A stretch of DNA of 64,000 nt from Cranoglanis bouderius (taxonomy: Eukaryota; Chordata; Actinopteri; Siluriformes; Cranoglanididae), in contig CM042553.1 of NCBI GenBank assembly GCA_023630585.1, positions 372,501 through 436,500 on the forward strand. Reading direction: 5' to 3'. Made by a program: the position numbers and the translations under genes. Below, in pieces: positions 21,758-32,996 of the stretch (positions are counted from its first letter, which is position 1; each line of letters opens with the position of its first letter). Under the pieces are notes generated by a model. It did no database searches, was not told the origin of the DNA, and worked only from the letters and a program-made list of their open reading frames with translations.

Positions 21758-22690
21758 ATATTCGGTCTTCCAAAAACAGAACCTGTTGTCATCTGTCGGT
21801 GTGGCCGTCGAGTCCATTTATTTTCACGTGCAAATAATTGTGGCATCATGAAAACTATATGGTTCAAGATCATGATTAATGGAAGGTGTTGCACCTTGAG
21901 ATGTACAGTAAGATCATTTCCGTCTCATCCTGTTCCTAATTACTGTAAAAACATCATGTCTTTCTAAATTCTCCCCATTAATCAGTGTCAGAAATTGAGA
22001 CCTTCCTTACCTAATGAAGTAGTCCTTTTTTTCTTTAATAGCTACCCTTTCCTGTAAGAAAAGCTCTTGCTCTTCTAGTACAGAAGCTACTTAATGGTTA
22101 TCTATGGGAATGGTTGTTCAGGGTCACGGCCCGTTTTGGGTGCGAGGTCTCTTAAAAGTCGTTTCCAAATGGAACTGTTGGTGTCTGCATGGGTTCCATT
22201 CAGACTGTTTTCCATTAGTAACAACAATATTTATTTTCCAGTCAGTCAAGCACCATTTATGGGGGTTTTTTTATTGTTATTTTGTAAAGAGGAAAATGAG
22301 CAGAACATAAGATTATTGATCAAATGAACATTTGAAAGTTTGTAGTTTTATTGTGTCCTGTTTTGGGTACGTTGCACTCAACAGCCGCAGCCTTCTTACC
22401 AAGCATCCACTTTGCCACCACACCCCACGTTCAGGCACGATGTGCATCACCTGAGACTACTTCCAGATCTCCTGTGATAATCATTCCACATGACTGATGG
22501 CAAGTGTTCTGACAAAACTTCACACACATGGACAATACCTTTCAACACATTTTATTTGAACCAACTTGTATTTTATTTGTAAATTTTGTGTTTTTGTGTC
22601 TTGTATCAAATATTACATGCCTTGAAGACAAAAAGAGGTGTGGATGTAAAATATAATGCCACGGTGACAATAAAATCTGATGAAAGGAAA

Positions 22691-22711
22691 ATCTGTTCTC
22701 ATCAGTTTAAT
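22691..22711 (+). pseudogene. Short U2 snRNA fragment at the same junction
   Basis: 21 nt identical to the U2 fragment at 20543, starting at exactly the same U2 nucleotide (ATCTGTTC) and again immediately preceded by A residues and a polyadenylation-like AATAAA. After 21 nt the match degrades. Confidence 0.75.
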
Positions 22712-22760
22712 TGATAACTTCAACTGTACCAAGGCTTTCAAACGATCTTCATAAAATTGT

Positions 22761-24368
22761 TCAATATTTTTACTGACTCTTATTACTTACCGTGTAGCAG
22801 TTTCTCCTGGCCTGACTATTGTCATTTTAGTGTACATGCTAGGATTTAAAAAAAAAAAAAAAAAAGCAGTTCTGCTGAACATCATGGATCTCATTACATA
22901 TTCAGAAGCAAGCGTGAATAAACTGTCAATGCGAGCATGCTTATTTGGCAGCATTGCTGGCTTGTGATTGATCGTCTACAGTCAATCTAGGATGTTATCG
23001 GTAGGCCACAGTGGAAGTCTACACTGACTGTAGACTCTCGGCCAATCGGAATTCGTAATTGTCTACAGTCACCATAGACTTTGCACAACTGTAGAATCTC
23101 AAAATTTGCGCTGTACAGAAGTAAAAATGAATTGTAGCGTGATTAGTCCGGCGTCTACAGCGTCACACACGTCTGGTTTTTAATTGACAACTGGCGTCCC
23201 ATTTCTCTGCTTAACGGTGATTTTATAATATTTTAGCTATTATGTTTGCTAAAAGACTAAAATCTGTATTGGGTTCTCTTAAGACTTTTAAAACAGTTAA
23301 TTTACTTAATAGTTTTAATTTATTTTGTTAAAGCTTTCCCGTTTTGTATTGTTTATTTACTGTTACATACGTCTGTAAATGGCACTTTGCATGTAATGTC
23401 ACCTCTTTGTACGTGATGTTGATGTTCTCTGTATTTTGATCTTTGGTTCCTTGGCATTAATTTTAAAAATAAATAAATAAATAAAGAGATTGTATGACAT
23501 CAACTGTAGACAGACACGTTATTTTAGCATTCCTAATTCTACATCGGAGTTTAGACTACTACAAACATCCTGGATGTTAAACTGTCTAAAGAAATTTACG
23601 CGAACATGCACATTTAATAGAGAGCCATCTCTGAGTTAATGAGGTATAACACTCAATCCGGAGTTACTGGTTAAACAGGCTAAAATAAGATTTTTTTTGT
23701 CAGCGTCTACGAGTATGAATATTCTTAAATGCTGCCCATCATATTTGATGAGCTGCATATATGGACAATATTTATCATTAATAATGTATTTAATATATTA
23801 TTAAAAGCAAATAACTGTAAAAACATCCTGTATCATATCGAACTTTATCCACTAGGTGGCAGTCTTTTCCAAGAATTTCTTCAGCTTGGCCCCGAGCTCA
23901 TTTTTACTCTTTTATTCAAAAAGTTTCTGTTAAATTAATTCAGTCGAACTCTTTAGCCAGTTTTAATAAGGGTTCCTTTAGAGACCGGAACAGGACAACA
24001 GTACAATGGAAGTTAGAATCCATCATGGCGGCGCTCGTTGGTTTCTCTGGAAAAAGGTGGATAGGATTTGGTTGATAATTCTACGCTCACCTTTTGCACT
24101 AAAGGGTATTTAACTGATGCATACAAACATGCATAAAGTAATAACTGTATTGGATCTGAGTATTAGACATCTATCAATTAATCCCTGAAAAAATGGAGAA
24201 AACAATCCTTTTTTTTTTGTTTTTTTGTTTTGTTTTGTTTATTAACACATTTACTTTAACTGTGGTCTTGAAAGTGTTGTACAGAAAATAGCCCGTGTTT
24301 GTGATTAAGTCTTAGCAAAACAACTGCCACTGGCATGTACTGTGTGCCTGTAATAGCACAGCAAATGT
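22761..24368. other. No gene recognised
   Basis: AT-rich sequence with an A-run at 22848-22865 and an (AAAT)n stretch near 23466. A short ATG frame at 24024 (MAALVGFSGKR) lacks a good donor and was not called. Confidence 0.5.
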
Positions 24369-25809
24369 TCAGTTTTTAGACAGTGACTCGTTACACATAG
24401 TAAAGTGTTTTGTTTTATTTTTCAGGGCTCGCCAGAGTATGTGAGGTAACTTCAGCCAGAAAAGTTTGACCAGTGTGTACATCAGCCAGTTGTGCCGAGC
24501 ACCGGTATCTCGTTGGGCTGGTGCATAACGTTTAGCCATCTTGACTTGCTGAATCACGGCGGCATCAGCAAGATGGCCAGGCCGAACCACCTCCTCCTCT
24601 GGACTGGGTCCATCCTTTAAGATGTCGCTTAGGGCGAACGGACCAGACTCACCTGGTTGAAGAGGCATTCCAAACCATAGCTGCCGGCAGCGGCTGTTGA
24701 GGCGCTCGATCAGACGTGCTGAGTACGTTCTGTGGCGTCGACCTTTTCCATCGTACACGGTGTCGGAACTGGGCTCTGAGTTCCACCATGCGATTCCGCT
24801 AATCAGGTAAACCCGATGGGGACGCGCCGCTCAGTGAGGACCTTGGAATGACGAAAAATTATAATAAATTCATGAAATCCCCAAATTATGGAATTGCCAC
24901 ACATAGCACAGGTAATGATAATGCGCAAATGTCACGGAGCGCTATGAAGAGGTGGATTATGATCCCCTCCCTTTTATCTGACTTTGCTTTATCCTTTTCT
25001 CACTGATCGATTGATTAATATAATGATAACTGGTCAATTAGATGGTCAATCATTTAATCATATGTTACTGTGAGAGTTTTGATGTATGATTATGTATTTA
25101 CAGTTACAGAGGTAAAAGAATGGTCAAGGCCTACCAATGTATGAGATTGTCTATTTTAGTTATCCCTATTAATCACTTTACACTATATGTTTGTTGCCTT
25201 TATACTTTACCGTAACGAAAAGAGTGAAGTGTTAAGTAAACGTGTTCCCTTCGAGTTTGTCTTCTGGGGGTTCTAGCAGTTGGCGGAGGCCTTATAACAG
25301 GGCTACTTCACAAACATCACAAGTTCAGTGGCATTCATGTGTGCAAAACTGCAACATGCAGACCATTAAAATGTTTATGACAACTCACTATAATGAACAG
25401 GATGAAAAATAAAGCTCACTGGAGGGATGGTATAAGTGGGAGAGAGCAATAATGGGGTCTTTCAAGAAACTGTTTACATAACTTGTACCCGGAATCATAT
25501 TAGGCAGAGTTTTGTGGAATCCCTACAGGCTGTTGCTTCCACTGAGACACGTCCACATCCACCCCACTGATATTTGTGGTACGAGCCACTCGGTACATGT
25601 TCATGTCTGGAGGATCCTGGGAGCACTCTAGGCGCCATTGTTGGCCTTCCCACACCTCATCTATTGCTTCTGTAAATAGACCATAATGAACAGTTAAACA
25701 TTTATGCAGTAGACAACATGTGTGTGTCAACATAGTGCATGATAAACGGCACATATATAGTGTACATGTGCTTCATATGCTATGCTTCCAATATTGATGA
25801 ACTACTAAT

Positions 25810-25850
<41 letters not shown>

Positions 25851-26340
25851 TATGTTTGCGTTAGTTTATGTACCTGATGACTTGAAGAAGCTGACTCCAC
25901 TTTCGTCTAGCCCGGCAGGACCTTTTGAGCTTGGCAGTGGCTATCTGGACAAGTCGGAACGTCTCCCGAGCCCCAAGTGCAACTCTGAGAACGTGCGTTT
26001 CAGTTGTACCTTTGACACATAGAGTCGCACCATGTCTTTGTCAGTGAGCGTGTTAAAAGTTGCCGGGTCCTTTGCTCCGACAGCCTTGATGAGCAGCTCC
26101 AAGTGCGGTTGTAGGCCAGCCCTGCTCCTGCTAGGTCAGACTCGAACACAGCATGCTTGAAGTGGCTGTCTGCGCGAACGGCTGCATCGAATCGATGGAT
26201 CCAATGGAATGTGTCCAGACGCACCACCATGCCACCGTGCACCCAAGGCTGGAACGAGGTCTCAACAGCGGCCGTTGAGATAAGTGCTGCGCACGACAGC
26301 ACTTACGGTCAGAATACAAGATCTTAGACACAGGCATGAT
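24369..26340 (-). pseudogene. Multi-exon transposase-like pseudogene of a teleost repeat family
   Basis: Three exon-like blocks run right to left. Block a (about 26337-25874) reads MVVRLDTFHWIHRFDA, shifts frame near 26105 to HLELLIKAVGAKDPATFNTL, shifts again to GPAGLDESGVSFFKSS, and ends at a donor. Block b (25669-25490) continues in phase as EAIDEVWEGQQWRLECSQDP, but later carries a frameshift and a TAG (NSL*GFHKTLPNMIPG). Block c (about 24850-24369) reads RPHRVYLISGIAWWN and KGRRHRTYSARLIERLNSRC. I recognise the overall sequence as a family of uncharacterised fish proteins that look transposase-derived (possibly KDZ-related; recollection, not a search). At least three frameshifts or stops make it a pseudogene. 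An A/T-run insertion lies in the first intron (25810-25842). Confidence 0.75.
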
Positions 26341-26589
26341 TGGCCTGCTGGAATCTGTCCGTTACTCCACGACACATGGGCTCTAGACATTCAGTGGACT
26401 CTTCACAAGTAAGAACAAATGAGACAATCTGGGAATACTCATTGCCTATGCTGGTACTGTAAACCACTCAGCTGTGCCTTTACCCTCTCCAGACAGCTTC
26501 TTCAGATTGAGATATCGATGGTAGATTGTCATGTGAATGTATATCTATTCAAAACAGTTTCCAAAAGGTCAAATGTAACATCTGAACAA

Positions 26590-26632
26590 AAAAAAAAAAA
26601 AAAAAAAAAAAAAAACAAAACAAAAAAAAAAA
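26590..26632. repeat. Poly(A)-rich run
   Basis: A long A-run with a few C interruptions. No retroelement is identified upstream. Confidence 0.9.
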
Positions 26633-27059
26633 CCTCATTGCATTATGTATACTTGTACGTACCTTCTTAGTGCAGAAGGCTTCGGCCTGACTGCAGATGG
26701 GGACTGTGGGGCAGATTTAATAAGCTTTATTAAATGAGTGTCATCCAGCCATGACGGATTTCTGGTGGACGTTCTTGACTCCCGCATAACGGATATTAAG
26801 GTGATGCATATCTAGACTTTCTGATGTACAGGTTTTATCATGAGAGAACCAGTGTGCCGAAAAAGTTATTTGAACAGTATTCAATTATTATTCCATTCTT
26901 TGTGTTTCATACAACTTACTTGGGTCTTCTTATCATAAATGTGATTCCTAAACTTTCTCATCTGCACACTGGTGATATGTTTGACAGGTGCGTGTGGCCA
27001 TCTGGAAACAGATCTATAAGACTTCTGAATACTGTCTGCCGTTTCACGGCTTAAGTCAA

Positions 27060-27500
27060 TCTAGCCACAGGAGGTCACAAGCCAGTGTACTTTTTGTGCC
27101 GGTCCCAAGCCCGGATAAATAGAGAGGGTTGTGTCGGGAAGGGCATCCGACGTAAAACGTTTGCCAGATTCAATATGCCAATCTCTAACATGACTTCCAC
27201 ACCGGATCGGTTGGGGCCCGGGTTAACGACGACCGCCATCAGTGCCGTTGACCCACAGGGCACTGGCGGAAATCGGGCTACTGTTGGTCGAAGAAGGAGA
27301 GGAGGAAGGTGTGTCCGTAGGCAGAGAGAGAAGAGGAAAGGCAGGAGTTTAGGACTGAAAGTAGGGACTTTGAATGTTGGTACGATGACGGGTAAAGGCA
27401 GAGAGCTGGTAGATATGATGCGGAGGAGGAAAGTCGACATTCTGTGTGTCCAGATGACCAGGTGGAAAGGGAGCAAGGCTAGAAGCATTGGAGCAGGGTT
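27060..27500 (+). mobile_element. RTE-like LINE, 5' endonuclease fragment
   Basis: Starts with the conserved 5' motif of fish RTE-type elements (GGGAAGGGCATCCGACGTAA at 27139). It continues into the apurinic endonuclease start: VGTLNVGTMTGKGRELVDMM, then VDILCVQMTRWKG. The active-site Glu of the usual QET motif is Met here (CVQMTRW). The sequence runs into the assembly gap, so the rest cannot be judged. Confidence 0.8.
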
Positions 27501-27600
27501 NNNNNNNNNNNNNNNNNNNNNNNNNNNNNNNNNNNNNNNNNNNNNNNNNNNNNNNNNNNNNNNNNNNNNNNNNNNNNNNNNNNNNNNNNNNNNNNNNNNN
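27501..27600. other. Assembly gap of 100 N
   Basis: Exactly 100 unknown bases, the usual placeholder for a gap of unknown size. It cuts TDRD6 on the right and a LINE on the left. Confidence 0.99.
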
Positions 27601-28179
27601 CTCGTCATTTGACAATTTCTTTGCAAATCCCATCTCGTACATTTGGCTAGACAGACATGGAATATCGAGTAGAAATGCCCGCTGAGATATGGAAAAATCC
27701 AGAATACAGGCAGTAACTGCTCTCCCACAGAATGATTTCATGAACCCCAGTGCCAATTTTGACCATCTATTTTCAGGAGACAATGGCAGGACCTTGGAAA
27801 GAATGCAAAATTCAACTTCAGGAGGCAGGCTGAAAAAGTCAGTTTGGCCCCACGCCAAAAGGCTGGTATGAGCTCGAAGTGTTCTGCCTTCATCAATGAG
27901 AAACACGGTGTAGTAAGTATCATTTCTTGACACTATACGGGCTCTGTACCACGTTTCATAGACCCGTACAAGACATAGGTCACCAGGCTTGCCTTCTCCT
28001 TCATGAAATACTTCTTTGGGGTACTGAATCTCTTTTTTCATTTGTTGATATGCAAGTTTCTGATCCGGGACAAAATTGCCCCAAAACTCTACCATAACAC
28101 AGAGAGGGTTCATGTTTACTCTGGTAATGAACACAGTCACAGTTGAGCCAGATGATGGGAGCCCAGGAATTGAACACAT
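27601..28179 (-). CDS. tdrd6: Tudor domain-containing protein 6, N-terminal part (cut by gap)
   Basis: An open frame of 193 codons from the ATG at 28179 to the gap. The start MCSIPGLPSSG matches the characteristic N-terminus of vertebrate TDRD6. A first Tudor unit follows: CLVRVYETWYRARIVSRN (about residues 77-94), VFLIDEGRT (about 100-108), then FFSLPPEV (about 122-129). TDRD6 is a germ-cell scaffold whose Tudor domains bind methylarginine marks on Piwi proteins in the chromatoid body or germ plasm and help organise small-RNA and mRNA processing. The family is normally about 2,000 aa, largely in one exon. Nothing of the remaining roughly 5 kb appears left of the gap, where a LINE is found instead. 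Either the gap hides several kb, or the assembly is broken, or the gene is truncated. Confidence 0.9.
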
Positions 28180-28797
28180 TGTGTGGTTTTCTAGGTTTCA
28201 GGTTTTCAAGTGATTCAAGAAGTTTTCAATGACTGATGACATGCTATCTATAAAGAAAATACAAAAGAACACATTTGAAACCATTTGATGTAGGCCTGTA
28301 ATCAAGAATATATGAGTTTAATGTTTTAATCAATCAGAGAATAAAAGACCAGTGCAATATCTGGGGTTAGGGCAGGGGCGTCCAAACTTTTTTGGGTAAA
28401 TGACCCCAAATGGGCATTACGAATTTCTGCGACCCCAAACCTTAACCTTTCTCATTCCATATTTATAATATACTACTACTCTATATTTGAACATTTTGTG
28501 TTAGTAAGTGGTTAAACCATATATTCCTTGCACCGACAACCATTCTAGTGGGATTTGTTGATAACTGAAACTTAATAATGATGGTGTTTGTGTGATCCAT
28601 TCTTAGCAGCATATAATGTAACAAAAGCTTTACATTAGAATCTAACAAAATTAAGTAAGCCTAATTAAACATTAGCTCTTTTGCCAAGACTTGCTAGAAC
28701 AAAAATCCCACCCAGTCTACCTCAACCATCTCAAAAGCTGCACAAAAAGATCTGAAATTAGTCTAAAAAAAAATCAAGTATTGAAAAGGGAGATATA
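28180..28797. other. No gene; partial hAT-like terminus
   Basis: Upstream region of TDRD6. At 28374 the sequence CAGGGGCGTCCAAACTTTTT resembles a hAT left terminus, but I find no matching right terminus. Confidence 0.4.
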
Positions 28798-29405
28798 CAG
28801 GTGCATCTCAATAAATTAGAATGTCTGTAATGTAGAACAACTGTAGCCAAATTCCTTGACACGTCTGTGTGTGGTGGCTCTTGATGCCTTGACCCCAGCC
28901 TCAGTCTATTCCTTGTGAAGTTCACTCAAATTCTTGAATCGATTTTGCTTGACAATCCTCATAAGGCTGCGGTTCTCTCGGTTGGTTGTGCATCTTTTTC
29001 TTCCACACTTTTTCCTTCCACTCAACTTTCTGTTAACATGCTTGGATACAGCACTCTGTGAACAGCCAGCTTCTTTGGCAATGAATGTTTGTGGCTTACC
29101 TAGTGAACCAAACTGAGAGACCATTTTGAAGTCTCAGGAAACCTTTGCAGGTGTTTTGAGTTGATTAGCTGATGTCACCATATTCTAATTTGTTGAGATA
29201 GTGAATTGGTGGGTTTTTGTTAAATGTGAGCCAAAATCATCACAATTAAAAGAACCAAAGACTTAAACTACTTCAGTCTGTGTGCATTGAATTTATTTAA
29301 TACACGTGTTTCACAATTTGAGTTGAATTACTGAAATAAATTAACTTTTCCACGACTAATGAACTTTTAATGAACTTTTTCAACTAATTTATTGAGATGC
29401 ACCTG
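28798..29405 (-). mobile_element. Deletion derivative of Tc1 element A
   Basis: Same termini as element A, flanked by TA at 28796-28797 and 29406-29407. After 30 bp of the left terminus it jumps to the N-terminal transposase region (28906-29124 encodes MVSQFGSLGKPQTFIAKEAG and on), so the DDE core and most of the left repeat are deleted. It must depend on an active relative. Confidence 0.95.
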
Positions 29406-29420
29406 TATTTTTCTTTCTTT

Positions 29421-29452
<32 letters not shown>

Positions 29453-29744
29453 AGTCTTTGTGGTGGAAACAAGCTCATCATGGTTCACATGCATTCTTGA
29501 TGTGTTGTTTCAAAACTAGCACAATTTAGTGTTAAAACGCAGTGGGGGGGTTGATTACCCATTCAGCCGTTAGGTAGTTGTGTTGTGAAAGTAGCACAGC
29601 TCTTTGTAACTCAAATGTGTTTTTGAATCCTGTGTTTTTCTCTACACTGAGTAGAGTCTCATATCCGCAGCTATGAATTTCCCAGTCACCACCGTGATTT
29701 CCATAACACGGACCGAATCACTCGGGAAATTCTGTCTTACAGCA

Positions 29745-29790
29745 GCAGAGAGAGAGAGCTACACAGAGAGAGAGAGAGAGAGAGAGAGAC
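29745..29790. repeat. (GA)n microsatellite
   Basis: Two adjoining GA runs separated by CTACAC. Confidence 0.9.
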
Positions 29791-30051
29791 AGCAGCAGAA
29801 AACATGAGCTCCTGATTAAAAAAAAAAAATAAAAAATACTGTTGATATCCTGAGTACTACTATTAATGTTTTTGTTTCCACTACACTGTGAATTCCTGTA
29901 CAGATCTGATCAATTTTTTTTCTATGAGAGAAGATCCAACAACCAGCAAGATCTGTACAGACCAAAGACAAAGACACAAAGGAAACAAATGCACATCAAA
30001 ACAAGACACACACACACAAACACAGGACAGAGACCTAATCGAATAATAAAA

Positions 30052-30520
30052 GGTCGTGTACACTATATGGACAAGAGTATGTGGATACCTGACCATCACA
30101 CCTATAAGAGCTTGCTGGACGTCTCATTGCGGAACCATGGACATTAACAAGGAGATCTCCGCTCTTTGCGGATATAAACGACTCCACATTTCTGGGAAGG
30201 CTTCCTACAAGATTTTGGAGTGTGTCTGTGGGAATTTGTGTCTATTCATTCAAAACAGCATTGACGACAGGCGTTCATTCTCCATGCCATAGAACACATT
30301 TATACTCCTTCAGAGTGCAGTGACGGCACGCTTTACACCACTCCAGCCCACACTTGGCATGGCAGATAGTGATCTTGGGCTTGTGTATAGCTGCTCGACC
30401 ACAGAAACCTATTTCATGAAACTTTGCATGGTCTACTGCTTCATGGCTGAGCTGTTGTTGCTCCTAGACACTTCCATTTCACTCCAGAGGGTGGGGGTGA
30501 AGGTATCACAATCCACCAAT
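30052..30520. mobile_element. Fish DNA-transposon fragment (non-coding)
   Basis: Begins GTACACTATATGGACAAGAG and continues with TGGATACCTGACCATCACAC, a very common fish repeat with a TATA-centred terminus. The right terminus is not identified and there is no coding sequence. Confidence 0.6.
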
Positions 30521-30554
30521 TGAAGAAGACTTTGAGAGCAGAAATATAGAGGCC

Positions 30555-31290
30555 ATACCACAAGGTGCAGACCACTCATCAGCAGTAAGAATCAGAAACC
30601 CAGATTGGAATTTACAAAGAAATACAGAGATGAGCCACAAAAGTTCTGGAAGCAAGATTAACCTCTACCAAAGTGATGGAAAGACCAAAGTGTGGAGAAA
30701 GAAAGGATCTGCTCATGTTCCAAAACATATAAGCTCATCTGTGAAACATGGTGGAGGTAGTGTCATGGCTTGGGCTTGCATGACTGCTTCTGGAACAGGC
30801 TCACTAATCTTTATTGATGATGGAACTCATGATGGTAGCAGCAGAATGAAGTCAGAATTCAGAACATTTTTGTCTGCCATTTTACAGAGACATGCATCCA
30901 AATTAATCAGGAGGACCTTCATCATATAGCAAGACAATGATCTAACTCAACAAAGGACTTTATTGGAGGGAAAAAGTGGAAAGTTTTAGACTGGTCAAGT
31001 AAATCACCAGACCTTAACCCAATTGAGAAGCATTTCACCTTCTGAAGAGGAGACTGAAGTGAGAAACCCCGCTGAAACAAACTGAAAGACACCTTTTCTC
31101 CACGTCCAAGAATCTATCAAAACAGCTACTGAGCCCTGACCCTCCACCGTTATGGGAAGCTTAACCATGCTGAAGATGAAATGTATCAATCTAAACAAAT
31201 TGTTCCCCGATCAAGATCTGTGAATGCCCAAAGTTTCTTCAGAAAGCCTGAGGAGTCCTAAATGCATCACAGTGCACACTGAAGAGTAGC
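30555..31290 (+). mobile_element. Tc1-like transposase fragment, decayed
   Basis: Encodes KTKVWRKKGSAHVPKHISSS, then [14 protein letters not shown] and, after frameshifts, the region around SPDLNPIEK (about 31010). This is the catalytic half of a Tc1 transposase. Stops and shifts make it inactive. The same family appears on the minus strand at 39095-39990 and at 36375-36435. Confidence 0.85.
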
Positions 31291-31445
31291 TGATATAGAG
31301 TCCAGACTATTCCCAAATACTAGAGTAATCATATGGTCCACTGCCATTATACAGTGCGAGAGTGGCCTCTAGAGGCGAAATAAAAACCATCACTGACAGT
31401 GAGTTGTTTTTTTAAAAATTCTTTTAATTTTTTAATTTTTTTAAT

Positions 31446-31796
31446 CCCCGATTAATTGAGCTCGAGTTTAGCTAGAGTCTTTATTTCTCTCAACATGTTT
31501 AACAGTGACATAGCTAGAGGTGGATTTTGGGTTTGGATAATGGTCATGGTACTGCAAAGATTGCAAAGGCAAGATTGGAAGAGACAGGAACCAACTTTGC
31601 ACCATAAACAGTGAAAAATCCAAATAACACACAAACTGCATTACGCTAAAGTAAACATATAGGTAAAAACAAGGCCACTCCTTATGAGAAAACAAGTATA
31701 GTGCTGGACAGACCACTGATGCAGTCACATTTTACCTGATTGAGGATATAATACCCATCAAAACGGTCAAAAACAAGGGTTTAAAACGCCTTCTAA
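31446..31796. repeat. 350-bp repeat, copy 1
   Basis: Nearly identical to 32457-32844. Both start CCCCGATTAATTGAGCTCGA and end CCTTCTAAAAATAG. Non-coding. Confidence 0.9.
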
Positions 31797-32456
31797 AAAT
31801 AGCTGACATGGAGTTGTTTTTTTAATTCATTTTGGAGATATATATATATATATTTATTTGGAGTGTTACTTTTTGGTTCAGTTTGGATGTATATCTTTTA
31901 TTTACTTTAATATTTATTAATAGTTAATATATTTTAATATTTATTTCATTTTTAAAAATACAGTACACGGTACAGTTAGTATTGTTTATTTTTGTAATAA
32001 AGTTCAGCAGTATTTTAATTTGAGTGTTATGTTTTCATTCCGTATCAATTTGAAACACTATCGGTTGATTAATGGGTTATCGGCAGGTACTGCCCAACTT
32101 AGTTATCTGTATCAGTAAAATCCATTATCGGTCGACCTCTACCACAAACGAACCTGAAATTACATACCAAACCAACACAGAGATCACAGGAGGCTCACCA
32201 CACCTCCACTGCACCTGTACGATGGATTACACCCCAACCAGAAAGGAGTGAGAGTGTTTGCCAAAACTCTCAAAAACCTGTCCTTAAGGAGAAACACACA
32301 TCCCTACTGTATACAGGACAGTTAGTTAACCTGTTGGCTCTGGGTGAAGGTGGGGATGTTTGTCAGAAAGATGTCCATCTAAATTTGACATTTTATATTG
32401 GATAAGTCAGTCATCTGTAAAGTAGGCAAGCAGTGTGCAGAGAGCTTTTTTCTTTC

Positions 32457-32844
32457 CCCGATTAATTGAGCTCGAGTTTAGTTAGAGTCTTTATTTCTCT
32501 CAACATGTTTAACAGTGACGTTGGCATAGCTAGAGGTGGATTTTGGGTTTGGATAATGGTCATGGTACTGCAAAGATTGCAAAGGCAAGACTGGCAGACA
32601 CAGGAATTTTTTTTTTTTTTTTTTTTTAAACCAACTTTGCACCATAAACAGTGAAAAATCCAGATAACACACAAACTGCATTATGCTAAAGTAAACAAAT
32701 GCGTAAAAACAAGGCCACTCCTTATGAGAAAACAAGTATAGTGCTGGACAGACCACTGATGCGGTCACATTTTACCTGACTGAGGATATAATACCCATCA
32801 AAACGGTCAAAAACAAGGGTTTAAAACGCCTTCTAAAAATAGAT
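32457..32844. repeat. 350-bp repeat, copy 2, with poly(T) insertion
   Basis: Second copy of 31446-31796, about 1,010 bp away in direct orientation. It carries an extra T-run at 32608-32626 that copy 1 lacks. Between the copies lies a fragment ending TATCGGTCGACCTCTA, a hAT-like terminus. Confidence 0.9.
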
Positions 32845-32996
32845 GATCCTCGTTACCATTTACCGAGTCACAAATATTTTTCCCTAACACAGCTGTTCCT
32901 CAATTCATGTTCTGCAATAAAAATCAAAACTCATTTTTTTAAATGATAAATACAAATGTAAAACCAACACAGCTAATGTATTCAGTATTTAAACAT

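Noticed and set aside
21193..21894. Minus-strand 233-codon frame over the U1 fragment
   Set aside because: Contains poly-Phe from A-runs and overlaps recognisable snRNA sequence antisense; no domain.
24024..24070. Short ATG frame (MAALVGFSGKR) as a first exon
   Set aside because: Good start context, but no proper donor and no recognisable continuation.
27085..28179. Frames running through the 100-N gap, joining LINE and TDRD6 sequence
   Set aside because: Translation through unknown bases is meaningless; the gap length is a placeholder.
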